Shown here piece after piece: positions 35,065-45,047 of a stretch of 64,000 bases of DNA (its first letter is position 1; each line of letters opens with the position of its first letter). The position numbers were made by a program, and so were the translations under genes. Location: the NCBI RefSeq assembly GCF_035222485.1, contig NC_085922.1, positions 139,001 through 203,000 of the forward strand, in the 5' to 3' direction. A model generated the notes under the pieces. The model saw nothing but the letters and a program-made list of their open reading frames with translations. It made no database searches and was not told the origin of the DNA. Source of the DNA: Podospora pseudoanserina (lineage: Eukaryota > Ascomycota > Sordariomycetes > Sordariales > Podosporaceae).

Positions 35065-36708
35065 ATGGGCTCAGCTGCTGACTTCCCCAAGATTGACTTT
35101 ACGGTACGCTCAACCCCCCCCCCCTCTCGTTGCTGACGAAAACTCGTCACTGACAGACAATGATGATTGGCAGTCCAATTTTCAAAACATCATCAACAAC
35201 GCTCTCTCGTCCACCCCCGAGACCCGTCAGGCTGTCGACCCAAGCACAGAGGAGCTTCTCTATCATGTTCCCCTGTCCAAGCAGGCTGATGTCGACAAGG
35301 CCGTCTCCGTTGCCAAAGCTGCCTTTCCCGCGTGGAAGGCGCTGTCCTATGACGAGCGGGCGGGGTATCTCGGTCGGTATGCTGACGCGATTGAGGCTAA
35401 CGTTTCCGGACTCCAAGAGCTTCTGATGAAGGAGGCTGGCAAGCCTGTTAGCAACGCCGCAGGGGAGCTGCAGTTTGCCATTGCCCATGTGAGGGAGACG
35501 GCCAAGCTGAGGATCGAGGATGACTTGATTGAGGATACTGAGGAGGTTGGTTTGGTTTGCATGCTGATTTGCCAAAGGGGTCGCTGACAGCTCACAACAG
35601 AGAAGAGCGACCGTCCGGTACCTTCCCATGGGAGTTGGCGTTGGCATCATCCCCTGGAACTACCCCGTCCTTTTGGGCCTGGGCAAGCTTGGTCCCGCCG
35701 TCCTCACCGGCAACACCTTTATCTGGAAGCCATCGCCTTTCTCTCCCTACACGGCGCTCAAGCTGGGCGAGATTGCTGCGCAGATATTCCCACCGGGTGT
35801 TGTGCAAGTTCTGAGCGGTGATGAGAGCTTGGGACCACTCTTTACTGCTCACCCCGGTGTAGCCAAAATCAGCTTCACGGGTTCGTCTGCGACGGGCAAG
35901 AAGGTCATGCAGGCTTGTGCCAGCACGCTCAAGAGGCTGACGTTGGAGTTGGGTGGGAATGACGCGTCGATTATTTATGATGATGTTGATGTGGCCCAGG
36001 TGGTTCAGAAGGTATGTTTTGCCTGATGCTCAAGACCAAGCAAGGTACTTAATGAACCTAACACAATAAAAGATCGGACCCATGGCATTCATGCACTCTG
36101 GTCAGATCTGCATGGACATCAAGCGCCTTTACGTGCACGAGAAGATCTACGACGAGTTCCTCGCTGCCTTTGTCCAGGTGGTCAAGTCGTTCAAGGTCGG
36201 AGGAGGAGGTGATCCCGAGGCGTTCCTGGGCCCGGTCCAAAATCGGATGCAGTTTGAAAAGGTCAAGGACCTGTACTCGGAGATTGGCAAGCAGAAGTGG
36301 CAAGTCGCCACCGGTGGTGAGCCTGTCGCCTGCGATGGCAAGAAGGGCTTCTTCCTGCCGCCTACCATCATCGACAACCCGCCGGATGACAGCCGCATCG
36401 TGGTGGAGGAGCCTTTTGGGCCCATTATGCCTGTTCTCAAATGGAGCGATGAGGATGAGGTGGTTAGGCGGGCGAACAACACCAACATGGGATTGGGGGC
36501 TTCGGTTTGGAGCAATGATATTGAAAAGGCCGAGAGGCTGGCTAGGAGGCTGGAGGCGGGGAGCACTTGGGTGAACAGTCATTTTGAGCTGTCGCCTTAT
36601 GTTCCCTTTGGTGGGCACAAGTGGAGCGGTGTTGGAATGGATTGGGGCATTGTTGGGTTGAAGGGGTGGTGCAACACTCAGGCGAGCTGGGTGAGGAAGA
36701 AGTTTTGA
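35065..36708 (+). CDS. Aldehyde dehydrogenase family protein
   Basis: Exons 35065-35103, 35174-35545, 35601-36011 and 36073-36708; 485 residues. The acceptor at 35172-35173, not the earlier CAG at 35156, keeps the frame and gives KIDFT/SNFQNIINNAL, the usual N-terminus of this branch. ALDH landmarks are IIPWNYPVLL, KPSPFSPYTALKLGE, SFTGSSATGKKV, the general-base glutamate E253 (LELGGNDAS), the catalytic cysteine C287 (HSGQICMDIKR), and EEPFGPIMPVLKW. It oxidises an aldehyde with NAD(P). The closest fungal branch is often labelled aldehyde or succinate-semialdehyde dehydrogenase-like. There is no targeting signal, so it is probably cytosolic. The substrate is unknown. Confidence 0.9.
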
Positions 36709-37355
36709 GGGGGAGGGGGGGTGATGTATTCTGTCGAAGGCAACACTTAAGTTCGGTGCATGTTTTTCTACATCATTATGTTGACGGATGAAATGAACTG
36801 CGGAGTTGAAGAGAAGTACCTAATCGGTGATTGTAATACCCAAGGCATGGCACCGACCCGGGGCGTCAAACCCAACGTTGTGCTTATTCTGTGTTGATAG
36901 AAGAACATGAGATAAGTATGTCGGTCTCATGTTTCGGTCATAGAGAATGAAACGCAAGTGTTGTTGCGCGGCGCAGACACCAGCCCGGCCGCGATCAAGA
37001 CATAGGTAGGACGGTAGATAAGACGACGGCCAATGGCCATGGCCGGTCTGGCTGCTCGAAACCAGATTGGCCCGCGGGCTTGAAATATGTTCTCTTTTGG
37101 CCTGCCTTGCATGCTGTGTACCTAGGTACCTAGTGATCCAACGCTTGAAGTGTGGTTACCAAGGCGTCGTCGGTCAATGAAACCTCAAACGTACCAGACC
37201 TGCAAACATTTCACACTCCCGAAATCCCCAAGTCTTATAAGAGAGTCCGAGTCGCCCGTGTATTCACCTTCATTCAATCATTCATCCCCGCTCACAAACA
37301 AAACATTACCAACTTCGTCACTTCAAACTCGAGACTTTGGGTCCAACTCCACAAA
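36709..37355. other. Intergenic with TATA-like element
   Basis: 647 bases. CTTATAAGAG at about 37,234-37,243, some 115 bases before the next ATG, is a plausible TATA box for the small secreted peptide gene. Nothing else was seen. Confidence 0.4.
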
Positions 37356-37548
37356 ATGAAGGTAAGGCTCACCGGATGGTGTTCAATGCCTTTGCAGATT
37401 GTTCCTGACGCAAATTTGAATTTAGCTTATCACCATTCTCATCCTCTCCGCCACGGCGGTGCTTGCCGCCCCAGCACCTGCTCCTGCCCAGGTCGAAGCC
37501 CGAGCCTGCCCGGAGAACCCTGATGACTGCCTTTCGACATTCACATGA
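37356..37548 (+). CDS. Small secreted peptide, structure uncertain
   Basis: Exon 1 is only ATG AAG (37356-37361). An intron of 64 bases (GTAAGG..TAG) joins it to 37426-37548, giving 42 residues. The product is nearly all signal peptide (MKLITILILSATAVLAAPAP) plus a short mature part ending in a Cys-x6-Cys pair. Cysteine-bearing coding-like sequence continues downstream to about 37,770, so the gene is either longer with another splice form or broken. I do not resolve which. It resembles effector-like or antimicrobial-like small secreted proteins only in size and signal; no family is recognised. Confidence 0.4.
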
Positions 37549-38083
37549 ACTGCTATTGGCCAGAGGAGATGCGCCTCAAAAGAAAAGTACTCGGGGAATA
37601 CGGTGGATTTCATGAAGAACAGTCTTGAAGAGTTAATACATTCCTACCCTTGCTGTGCGAGCGAATGCGTGCTCGTGATTGGGCCGCTTATAACTGAGAA
37701 CCTTGTCGTGGGATATCTCATGTGCTTCCAAAAAAGATGCCAGAATGATGTTTCCCCCATTGGATACCTTATGTAGGAAAGGCTCTTGTTAAAGTCATGG
37801 TCATCACTCCTCGCTCCTCAACACCGTGCCATTCACGGTGCAGAGACACATCCGGCTCCGGGGTCCACTTTTCCGGCACTTCCCCTCCCCGGGCCTTGCG
37901 AGCCGCTCCCGGCTAAATGCGGAGTGGGGCATCCAACACGGCTGTAGCAGCGGACTGAGAGCACCTGGAGTCTCCCCTCATGTTCAACCTCGACCATAAG
38001 AGGCATCCATCGGGCATTCCGGCGAGACGTCGTCAAGCTGCCCAAAGCAAACCAACCAACCAATTACTTCATTGTGATTCACC

Positions 38084-39712
38084 ATGCCCCAAGTACGAAA
38101 CCCCATCCTCCCCGGGTTCAACCCCGACCCCTCCATCCTCCGGGTGGGCGATGACTACTACATTGCCACTTCCACCTTTGAGTGGTACCCAGGCGTTCAA
38201 ATCCACCACTCCAAGGACCTCGCCAACTGGGAGCTCGTCACCCGCCCCCTAACCCGCAAGTCCCAGCTCGACATGCGAGGCGACCCGGACAGCTGCGGTA
38301 TCTGGGCTCCCTGTCTCACCCACGATGGTGAAAAGTTCTGGCTGGTGTACACAGATGTCAAGCGCAAAGATGGGTCCTTCAAGGATACTCACAATTACAT
38401 TGTTTCCGCCCCGGCTATCGAGGGCCCATGGTCGGATCCGGTCTACACCAACTCTTCTGGGTTTGATCCTTCACTCTTTCACGACCCGGACACCGGCAAG
38501 AAGTGGTTTGTGAACATGCTGTGGGATCACCGCCGTCGCCCTCTTCTTTTTGCCGGGATTGCGTTGCAGGAATGGGATCCTGTTTCTGGCAAGCTCGTGG
38601 GCCCACGCAAAAACATCTATCAGGGTACCGAGCTCGCTCTGGTCGAGGGCCCTCATCTCTACAAGCGGAATGGATGGTATTACCTCCTGACCGCCGAAGG
38701 AGGCACCGGCTACGACCACGCAGTCACCTTTGCCCGTTCCAGGGACATTTGGGGGCCCTATGAAACCCACCCAGACAAGCACATTCTCTCCTCCAAGGAC
38801 CATCCCCATGCCGCGCTGCAGCGTGCCGGACACGGTGATATTGTCGACACACCCGATGGGAAGACCTATCTCGTTCACCTTACCGGCCGCCCGACCACCC
38901 AGAGGAGAAGGTGCGTTCTCGGCCGCGAGACCGCCATCCAGGAATGCTTCTGGAAAGACGATTGGCTCTTTGTCAAGGGTGGGCCTGTCCCCTCCCTCCA
39001 TGTCGAGCTCCCTGCCGCCCGGGATGAGGATCGGTACTGGGAGACGAAAAAGTACTCGTTCGATGCTGGCGAAGGACTGCACAAAGACTTCCAGTGGCTT
39101 CGCACCCCCGAGTCGGAGAGAATCTTCAACCTGGACAACAACAAGCTCAACCTGATTGGCAGGGAGAGCATCGGTTCCTGGTTCGAGCAAGCCCTCGTTG
39201 CGAGGAGGCAAGAGCACTTTTCCTACGACGCCGAGACAGTCATTGACTTTTCCCCCACCGACGAGAGAGAATTCGCCGGGCTGACGGCCTACTACTGCCG
39301 GTACAACTTTTTCTACCTCATCGTCAGCGCGCACAGTGACGGGCAGAGGGAGTTGCTGATCATGGCTTCCGAGGCGAGCTGGCCGGTGGGGAATCTGGTC
39401 TTGCCGCTGTCGAATCCTGACAGTGTGGTTATTCCCAACGAGGGCAAAGTCAGACTCAAGGTTACGGTGAGGGGGAAGGAGCTGCAGTTTTGGTACGCTC
39501 TTGAGGGGGAGCAGGAGCTCAAGAAGATCGGCCCGGTGTTTGACGCAAGTATTGTAAGTGATGAGTGTGGTGGGCATCAGGCTCATGGGAGTTTCACGGG
39601 GGCTTTTGTGGGGGTGGCTGCCTCGGATTTGAACGGGACAGGGAGGGTGGCCAGTTTTGAGGGGTTTGTGTACACGCCTGTGAAGCATGGTAGTGATCGG
39701 TATGAGGTTTAG
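38084..39712 (+). CDS. GH43 beta-xylosidase (intracellular type)
   Basis: Single exon, 542 residues, no signal peptide. The three catalytic acids of GH43 stand at textbook spacing. They are the general base D15 (FNPDPSIL), the pKa-modulating D128 (SGFDPSLF) and the general acid E188 (LVEGPHLY). WAPCLTHDGEKFWLVYT and WDHRRRP are further family motifs. The C-terminal half is the beta-sandwich domain typical of two-domain GH43 xylosidases (subfamily 11 in my judgement). Such enzymes release xylose from xylo-oligosaccharides, some also arabinose. The lack of a secretion signal fits uptake of short oligosaccharides before cleavage. Length agrees with the 530-540 residues usual for the group. Confidence 0.93.
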   Translation: MPQVRNPILPGFNPDPSILRVGDDYYIATSTFEWYPGVQIHHSKDLANWELVTRPLTRKSQLDMRGDPDSCGIWAPCLTHDGEKFWLVYTDVKRKDGSFKDTHNYIVSAPAIEGPWSDPVYTNSSGFDPSLFHDPDTGKKWFVNMLWDHRRRPLLFAGIALQEWDPVSGKLVGPRKNIYQGTELALVEGPHLYKRNGWYYLLTAEGGTGYDHAVTFARSRDIWGPYETHPDKHILSSKDHPHAALQRAGHGDIVDTPDGKTYLVHLTGRPTTQRRRCVLGRETAIQECFWKDDWLFVKGGPVPSLHVELPAARDEDRYWETKKYSFDAGEGLHKDFQWLRTPESERIFNLDNNKLNLIGRESIGSWFEQALVARRQEHFSYDAETVIDFSPTDEREFAGLTAYYCRYNFFYLIVSAHSDGQRELLIMASEASWPVGNLVLPLSNPDSVVIPNEGKVRLKVTVRGKELQFWYALEGEQELKKIGPVFDASIVSDECGGHQAHGSFTGAFVGVAASDLNGTGRVASFEGFVYTPVKHGSDRYEV

Positions 39713-40159
39713 GGTTACTTACCTAGGATCTTGCCCTGAGATAAGATCAACACGAGAGCGGTTGTGCTCGCCCCCTTCCTGCCAAGCGTGACTATGCATA
39801 CACAAATTCCCCTAACAGCCAGCATACCTCAGTCTTTGGCGCTTTAGCCCAGTGCAGGAAGAGCTTTTGTACACAGCTTCAGGTGCACTGGTCAAGGGGC
39901 AGGTACCAGGATACTTACCATGACCGGTTTTGGCAACGCACCATCCCATTGCTCATTGCCATGCAGCCGAATCGAGTCTTGTCAGAAAAGCATGTATCTC
40001 CAAGGCAAAAGTTTCAATATTCAGAACTTGGTAACCTCGTCAAAGAATGGTCAAAGACCTCATAAATAGGCTCTCCAGCCAACACTTCCGCCCCCTTTCT
40101 CCCCTCGTGCTCAGCTCATCATCTACCTCCTACACCTACTCAACCTTGACCTTGCCAAA
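39713..40159. other. Intergenic spacer
   Basis: 447 bases. A TATA-like CATAAATAGG lies at about 40,063-40,072, some 90 bases before the next ATG. No gene was seen. Confidence 0.4.
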
Positions 40160-40805
40160 ATGCACCTCCTCACGATCCTCTCCCTGGTAACAGCAGCCTC
40201 AGCAGCCACCCTATCCCGATGCGAAGGTTGTCGTCTCATGCCCACCGCCAAAGACGTGCTCGAATGCAGCCGGTGCGAAATGGACAACGGCCAATGGCGC
40301 GCATGGCCCAGCTTGAACTTGGAACGCTGCTACATCAACGCGAATAGGAATTTGATCTTTCAGCACAAGTGCGTGCTCTCACAGACAGACTCTTCTGAGG
40401 TTAATGTTGGACATGATTTGTGTAGCGGTGCATACCCCCTATCCTGCCATGTAGGCAGTGCGAATGCTGCTTTTGACCTTCCCCGTGGCGATGCTTCGAT
40501 GTGGCTTCCTTGTCCTAGGATTAATGGGCAGTTGCATACGCCGTTGGCTGATTTGTGTGAGTTGATTTGGTTGTCGTTGTTCAGGTCGTTGCTGACTGAG
40601 TGTGGTTTACCTAGTTGCTAATGTGAAGGTGGATAATGGGTTTCTTTACTGCCAGGGGGGGGTATCCAAGGTCGAAGTCCAGGCGTTGGTTGAACTAGGT
40701 TGGGATGTCTTTTGTCAGAGTTGGTGGAGAGAGAACCAAGTTGTCTTCATGGGTCCCCTTGCTGGAAGATGGCGCAGCACATTCGTTCCTTCACCATCGA
40801 TCTAG
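40160..40805 (+). CDS. Small cysteine-rich secreted protein, copy A
   Basis: Proposed exons 40160-40368, 40426-40556 and 40615-40805 (introns GTGCGT..TAG and GTGAGT..TAG), giving 176 residues. If the second intron is not used the protein ends at 40621. A signal peptide (MHLLTILSLVTAASA) is followed by paired cysteines (RCEGCRL, ECSRCEMDNGQW, ERCYIN, LSCHVG, WLPCPRI). The cysteine spacing recurs in the neighbouring copy B at 41,076, showing that the two arose by local duplication. The family is not recognised. Secretion and disulfide bonding are inferred from the signal and cysteines. The exon ends are supported by alignment with copy B but are not certain. Confidence 0.5.
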
Positions 40806-41075
40806 GCATAGCCGACCAAGTTGACGTAAGAACAATTGGCATAATTTTAGTGGATATGAACGCGAGAGGTTTGAGCTTCAGAGGACTCGTTGCTTCCAAC
40901 CGCGGTGACATTCTCTTGAGTCTAGAATTGTCGGGGATGCGTTAGTCGTCAACATAATTGGAAGTCGGCAGCATTTGGCTCGCGGCAAAGAACTTTGGAT
41001 GTAATCTCTCAAATCATCTTTTACTCAGCTAACTACTCCATCTTCTTGCCTCAAAGCCATACCTCCATCTCCACC

Positions 41076-41560
41076 ATGCGTCCCCTCATCCTCACCATCT
41101 CCCTCCTCTCCCTAGGAACAGCAGCAACAGACACCTTACTCGAATCATGCCGTGACTGTCCCCTCAAGTTAACGAAAAGAACATTCTCGAATGCGGCAGC
41201 TGCCAAATGCGAAATGGCAAATGAAACCGCGGTTCAACGCTGAACCCCGGAAAATGCTACATCAATTCATGGGGATTACTCAAATTCCAGAAGGAGTTCA
41301 TATTTTCCCATGCACCCCCCCTTCCTTTCTCAAATTTCTTGTGCTAACAGAGACACCCTTATTTTTCTGATTGCAGCGGGGAATATCATCTCTCCTGTGA
41401 TATTTCTAACCACGGGTTCAAAATCACCGCCGCCGTCACCGCCGAAACGTGGCTTCCTTGCCCCGATGACAAGGGCGGTCGGATTGCTTCGAATGTTCTC
41501 CTGCTTCAGTCAACTAGCCTTATTGATATTCTCCTCAAAGTCGTGGCTGACAGTGGCTAG
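41076..41560 (+). pseudogene. Small cysteine-rich secreted protein, copy B, broken
   Basis: This is a tandem relative of the gene at 40,160. It shares the signal peptide, the first cysteine block (ESCRDCPLKL), a KCYIN-type block and, after an intron-like gap, LSCDIS and TWLPCP. The reading frame is broken about twice, so no full product is expected. Divergence from copy A is substantial, so the duplication is not recent. The family is unknown. Confidence 0.5.
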
Positions 41561-42089
41561 ATCAACATGTTCATAATGTTATGGGCGTTCTCCATTGCAA
41601 CAACTTGTAGGATGAGCGTGGCGGAAAATGGGGGCTTCGGTCCGATGTCAGAAAGCTCAGTTGAATAAAGAGTCCCTCGTTGAGATGGACCGATGGTATG
41701 TGTGGGCCGCTATAGTTGAAGGTATTGGAAGAGATGTTGGTGTGCACACCAGATGGGCCCTGCTGATACATGTTTAGGTAGTTGAACAGCCTTATCATTG
41801 CAGTACATCGAGCTAAGCTTTTCTTGATTGATATATTTCATCAACCGACCATGACACATATTGCCCTCCCACAAATATTTTCCCAGAAAAAGCTGCTAGT
41901 TAGCTAAATCATCGGGGCTGTTCCATCTCAATGGATCTGCCAAGGCAGCCGTCGTGTATCAAAGCCGCAGCCTAACCTCTGGCTGAAATCGCTCTTCCCA
42001 GGGTTTGATTAGCGTCTCCAACCTGGAGCCTTTGGTGCCCTGACCCTTTGAGAGTTTTTCCAGATCATATTTGGACTTCTGAACACAGA
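41561..42089. other. Intergenic spacer
   Basis: About 530 bases with short open frames only. Nothing was recognised. Confidence 0.4.
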
Positions 42090-43390
42090 TCATGCAGGCA
42101 GCGGTGCATAACTCGGCGTCTGAAGGTGGCGCACCCGGATTGCGTGAAGCCACGGGGCATAGACTCGGAGGTCGCACCATCCATCTCCCTTCGCAACAAA
42201 GTTGAGGCCTCTTTTCATCGACGTAGCCAAGGCCTTTGAAAGCGGAAGAAACTCTTTGTCGCCCAGTTTCAAGGCTGTCTCGGCAACAACCTCGGCCAAG
42301 ACGCGGGAACTTTCAAAAGAAGGTTTAACATCAGGTGGCCAGTTGTCCTGAAAGATTCGGCCTGGAAGGTCCCGGCCGAAATTACAATACGCCACCGGAT
42401 GCTCTGCATTCGTCGTCGAGACGCGGTGCTTGAGGGTGGGATTCCCAGGGCGACAAAGCTTCTTTCCAACCGAACTGAGCACGGGTGGGGTCGAGCACAA
42501 GCTGTCTGGCCGAAGACAGGGTGAGACGTAGGACATTGTGATCAGGCATGCCGCTGAACTCGACGCGGTCTAGTGTCATGCGGCAGACGGGTATGTTGAT
42601 ATTTTTGGGTCTGAAATGAACCTGTGTCAGGTCCATAAAGTGCTCCCAAACTTCCTCGTAGAGCTTGACGACGCGGCTGATTTGTCTGTGCTTAGGCCAG
42701 GGTTGAGCTTGGCATGTCCGGTCGCAATAGAGTGTTCTGATGGTCTTGTGGCTGCAGTTGTCACCGTTCTTGATGAGACATGGAGAGCACCGCATGGTAG
42801 CGCCCTGCTTGCCGCATGCTGCGCAGCTGTTTCCCGAAAGTCCCTCTGGCAGAAGGCTGTGATCGGTTTCTGGGCCTGTTACGGGGGGCTGGTTGGGCAA
42901 AGAATCTTCCTTCCGACAGCATGTGATCCAAAGGTAGAAGCGAAGGGCCTTGGCTTTGTTGCTCATATCGTCGGGAGAAGGGGTACATTTGAGCGCTAGG
43001 AGCGCTACATGCTGGAGAATCCAGAGCGGCTTCGACTCATTCACCTCGCCGTTTCCAAGCGCCTCACTTCTGAGCGCCTCCCAATGCCCCATCAAGCTTC
43101 CAAAAAGGAATAACTGCGCCTCTCTGTCGGAACCTGCGTCTCTCTGTCGGAATATGGTTTGTTTAGTATTTGCACGGCGTATCGCGAGCCGACGTACTGC
43201 ACTTTCGACCAGAACTCTTTATATCCGACCCTCACGTAGTCGTCATATGTGGGGAGGTTTTCAAAGAAGTTGTCGACTGGGTCGCCGGTGATGTCGAGTC
43301 GCTTGATCGCGTCAAGCAGAGTTTGGTCGCTGGAGATGTTGGATCGCGCAGGATGTCGTCAAGCAGATTTTGGCCGCCAGAGCTGACCAT
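42090..43390 (-). pseudogene. MYND-type zinc finger protein gene, decayed
   Basis: Read on the minus strand from an ATG at 43390-43388. Coding-quality sequence runs through three frames. The N-terminal part includes NFFENLPTYDDYVRVGYKEF. The middle (43095-42460) holds a MYND finger with Cys/His ligands (SCAACGKQG, MRCSPC, TLYCDRTCQAQPWPKH). The C-terminal part includes CNFGRDLPGRIF and KLGDKEFLPLSKAL. Frame is lost near 43,330 and 43,130, each time at a short imperfect duplication (offset 47 bp and 20 bp), and again near 42,460. MYND fingers mediate protein-protein contacts. With three frame breaks the gene is unlikely to work, unless one of the breaks is a sequencing error. Confidence 0.65.
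43113..43152. repeat. 20-bp tandem duplication inside the MYND relic
   Basis: Two adjacent 20-bp units (43113-43132 and 43133-43152) differ at two positions. Their length is not a multiple of three, so the duplication shifts the reading frame of the MYND gene. Confidence 0.85.
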
Positions 43391-45047
43391 TTTTGCAGAA
43401 GCCGGGTAGATTGAAAGGCGGATAAGTCGAAGTGATGCTGAGAAGGAGAAAGACAGGCAGCATTGTAGAGGGTTCAACTGGCAAAGGGGTCTGTCGAAAG
43501 AAGTTTGACGACGGGATTGAGGCAGGAAAAAGAGTATCACGGAGTCGATGGGGTAAACAACCAGAAAATTCTTCGAAGCCAGTCTTTGCAATCTGAAAGA
43601 GAGAGCGAAGGTGCACACGGTGACCGTACCTTGATAAAAATGAAAAAAAAAACAACCCCTCTGAATGGCTGACAAGGTCATTTCAACAGTTGAGAACAGC
43701 AAGAAAGGCGTTTATTGAAGAGGTATATTTATCAGACCTGAATCCCCTCAGGGGTCTCGTTTGAATCTCGCTCTTTTGTGGAGGATCCATTGATGTCTCC
43801 TATGATCTCTTTGAAGCCCATCGACCACCCTGTAAGGCCTCTCACCAGTTTTGAAGTGACGGCTTCAACGAGGGTCAAATCTTTGTAAGTCTAGATTTTC
43901 TCTACAATCTACACCTTTTGCGAAGCAGAGCATGTCAACTGTCAACAGGCAACGGTCATGTTATCACCCTTCCTGCCCGGATCTCATGGTAAGTTATGTC
44001 TGACACCTGACCTGACATAGACTTTGAACTGATGCTAGAAAGCTCTAGTTTATTTCACTTTTCACTGCTCAATATCGACCACTCAAGCTCCCGGCGCCTG
44101 TCGTTGGACACATGATCCGAACATGCTAACAGAGATGCATGGTATTTTACTCGGGTTCTGCTAAGGCTCGCTTGGGTCACACAGCGCAGCTTCCGCTTGC
44201 CCAAAACAATGACCGATGCAGCCCAGGTCCAATCACACAACACGCTTATAAACAACACCGCGCATTGCATCTCGAGTTGCGTCACGGAGCATAGAATTCG
44301 ACTTTACATCCCTGGGTACGAGAACCACAGGCGAACAACATGACGAACTCCCTCATGCAGTACCATGACCAGCCACGCCCTCTCCCCTCGCGGGGCGATT
44401 ACTGCAACGAAAACCCCATCGACTCGAGTCTTGCTTTGCGGGGATGCCATGGCGGGAATTGTCGCATTGGCTTAATTAACCATGCCTGGCAAAGCGGCCC
44501 GGCTATGACATCGTCGCAGCAGCCACAGCCGCTTCGGAACCACGTCTCCTCTGCCCGCCCTCGAGTGCCGATCGTCCAATATATCGACCGTCTGCACCCC
44601 AGGTTGAGTCATTTATCCCACACTCTCGCGAAAAGGTTTTCCCACCTCCCATTTGCTCGCATGGTGACGTCCCCTCCCGCCGCGGACCTCGTTCCTGCTT
44701 TGGACCGCCGACGAGATCTGGTGATATATTGCATCTGTGGGGCCGCGGCCATCTGACGACGATTAAATGTCGCCTCGTTCCGACTGGGCGGGTCTGGGCA
44801 TCACTTCTCGGAGCCGTGTCTCTACGCCAGAATGTCGTATAAGGACGAGGAACCGGCCGGGTGAGGTGCTGTGGTGGTCTGTCGTACGGCAGGTGCTGTG
44901 AGGGAATCCGGAGAACAACTTTTGTTCCTCTTTGACCATTCTCCGACTAGAGGTGTGACATCGGACGAATCACATTTTCTCCCTCGAGTTCAAGAAGCTG
45001 AGACGTCCCGAGTGCTCTGCCGGTCTTTCAGCAATCAACATCTCGCC
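43391..45047. other. Intergenic, no gene supported
   Basis: About 1.66 kb. A TATA-like GTATAAGGA at about 44,838-44,846 lies some 200 bases before the beta-glucosidase ATG. A 138-codon open frame at 44,340 has no features and is not supported. Confidence 0.4.

Noticed and set aside
35157-35173. Earlier splice acceptor (CAG at 35154-35156) for the aldehyde dehydrogenase
   Set aside because: It puts the following exon in the wrong frame. The CAG at 35171-35173 restores the conserved FQNII sequence.
44340-44756. 138-codon open frame before the beta-glucosidase gene
   Set aside because: Low-complexity His/Arg/Pro composition, no domains. It lies where the beta-glucosidase promoter is expected.
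44871-45047. Upstream extension of the beta-glucosidase frame
   Set aside because: It would bury the signal peptide 59 residues inside the protein. The ATG at 45048 gives a normal secreted enzyme.
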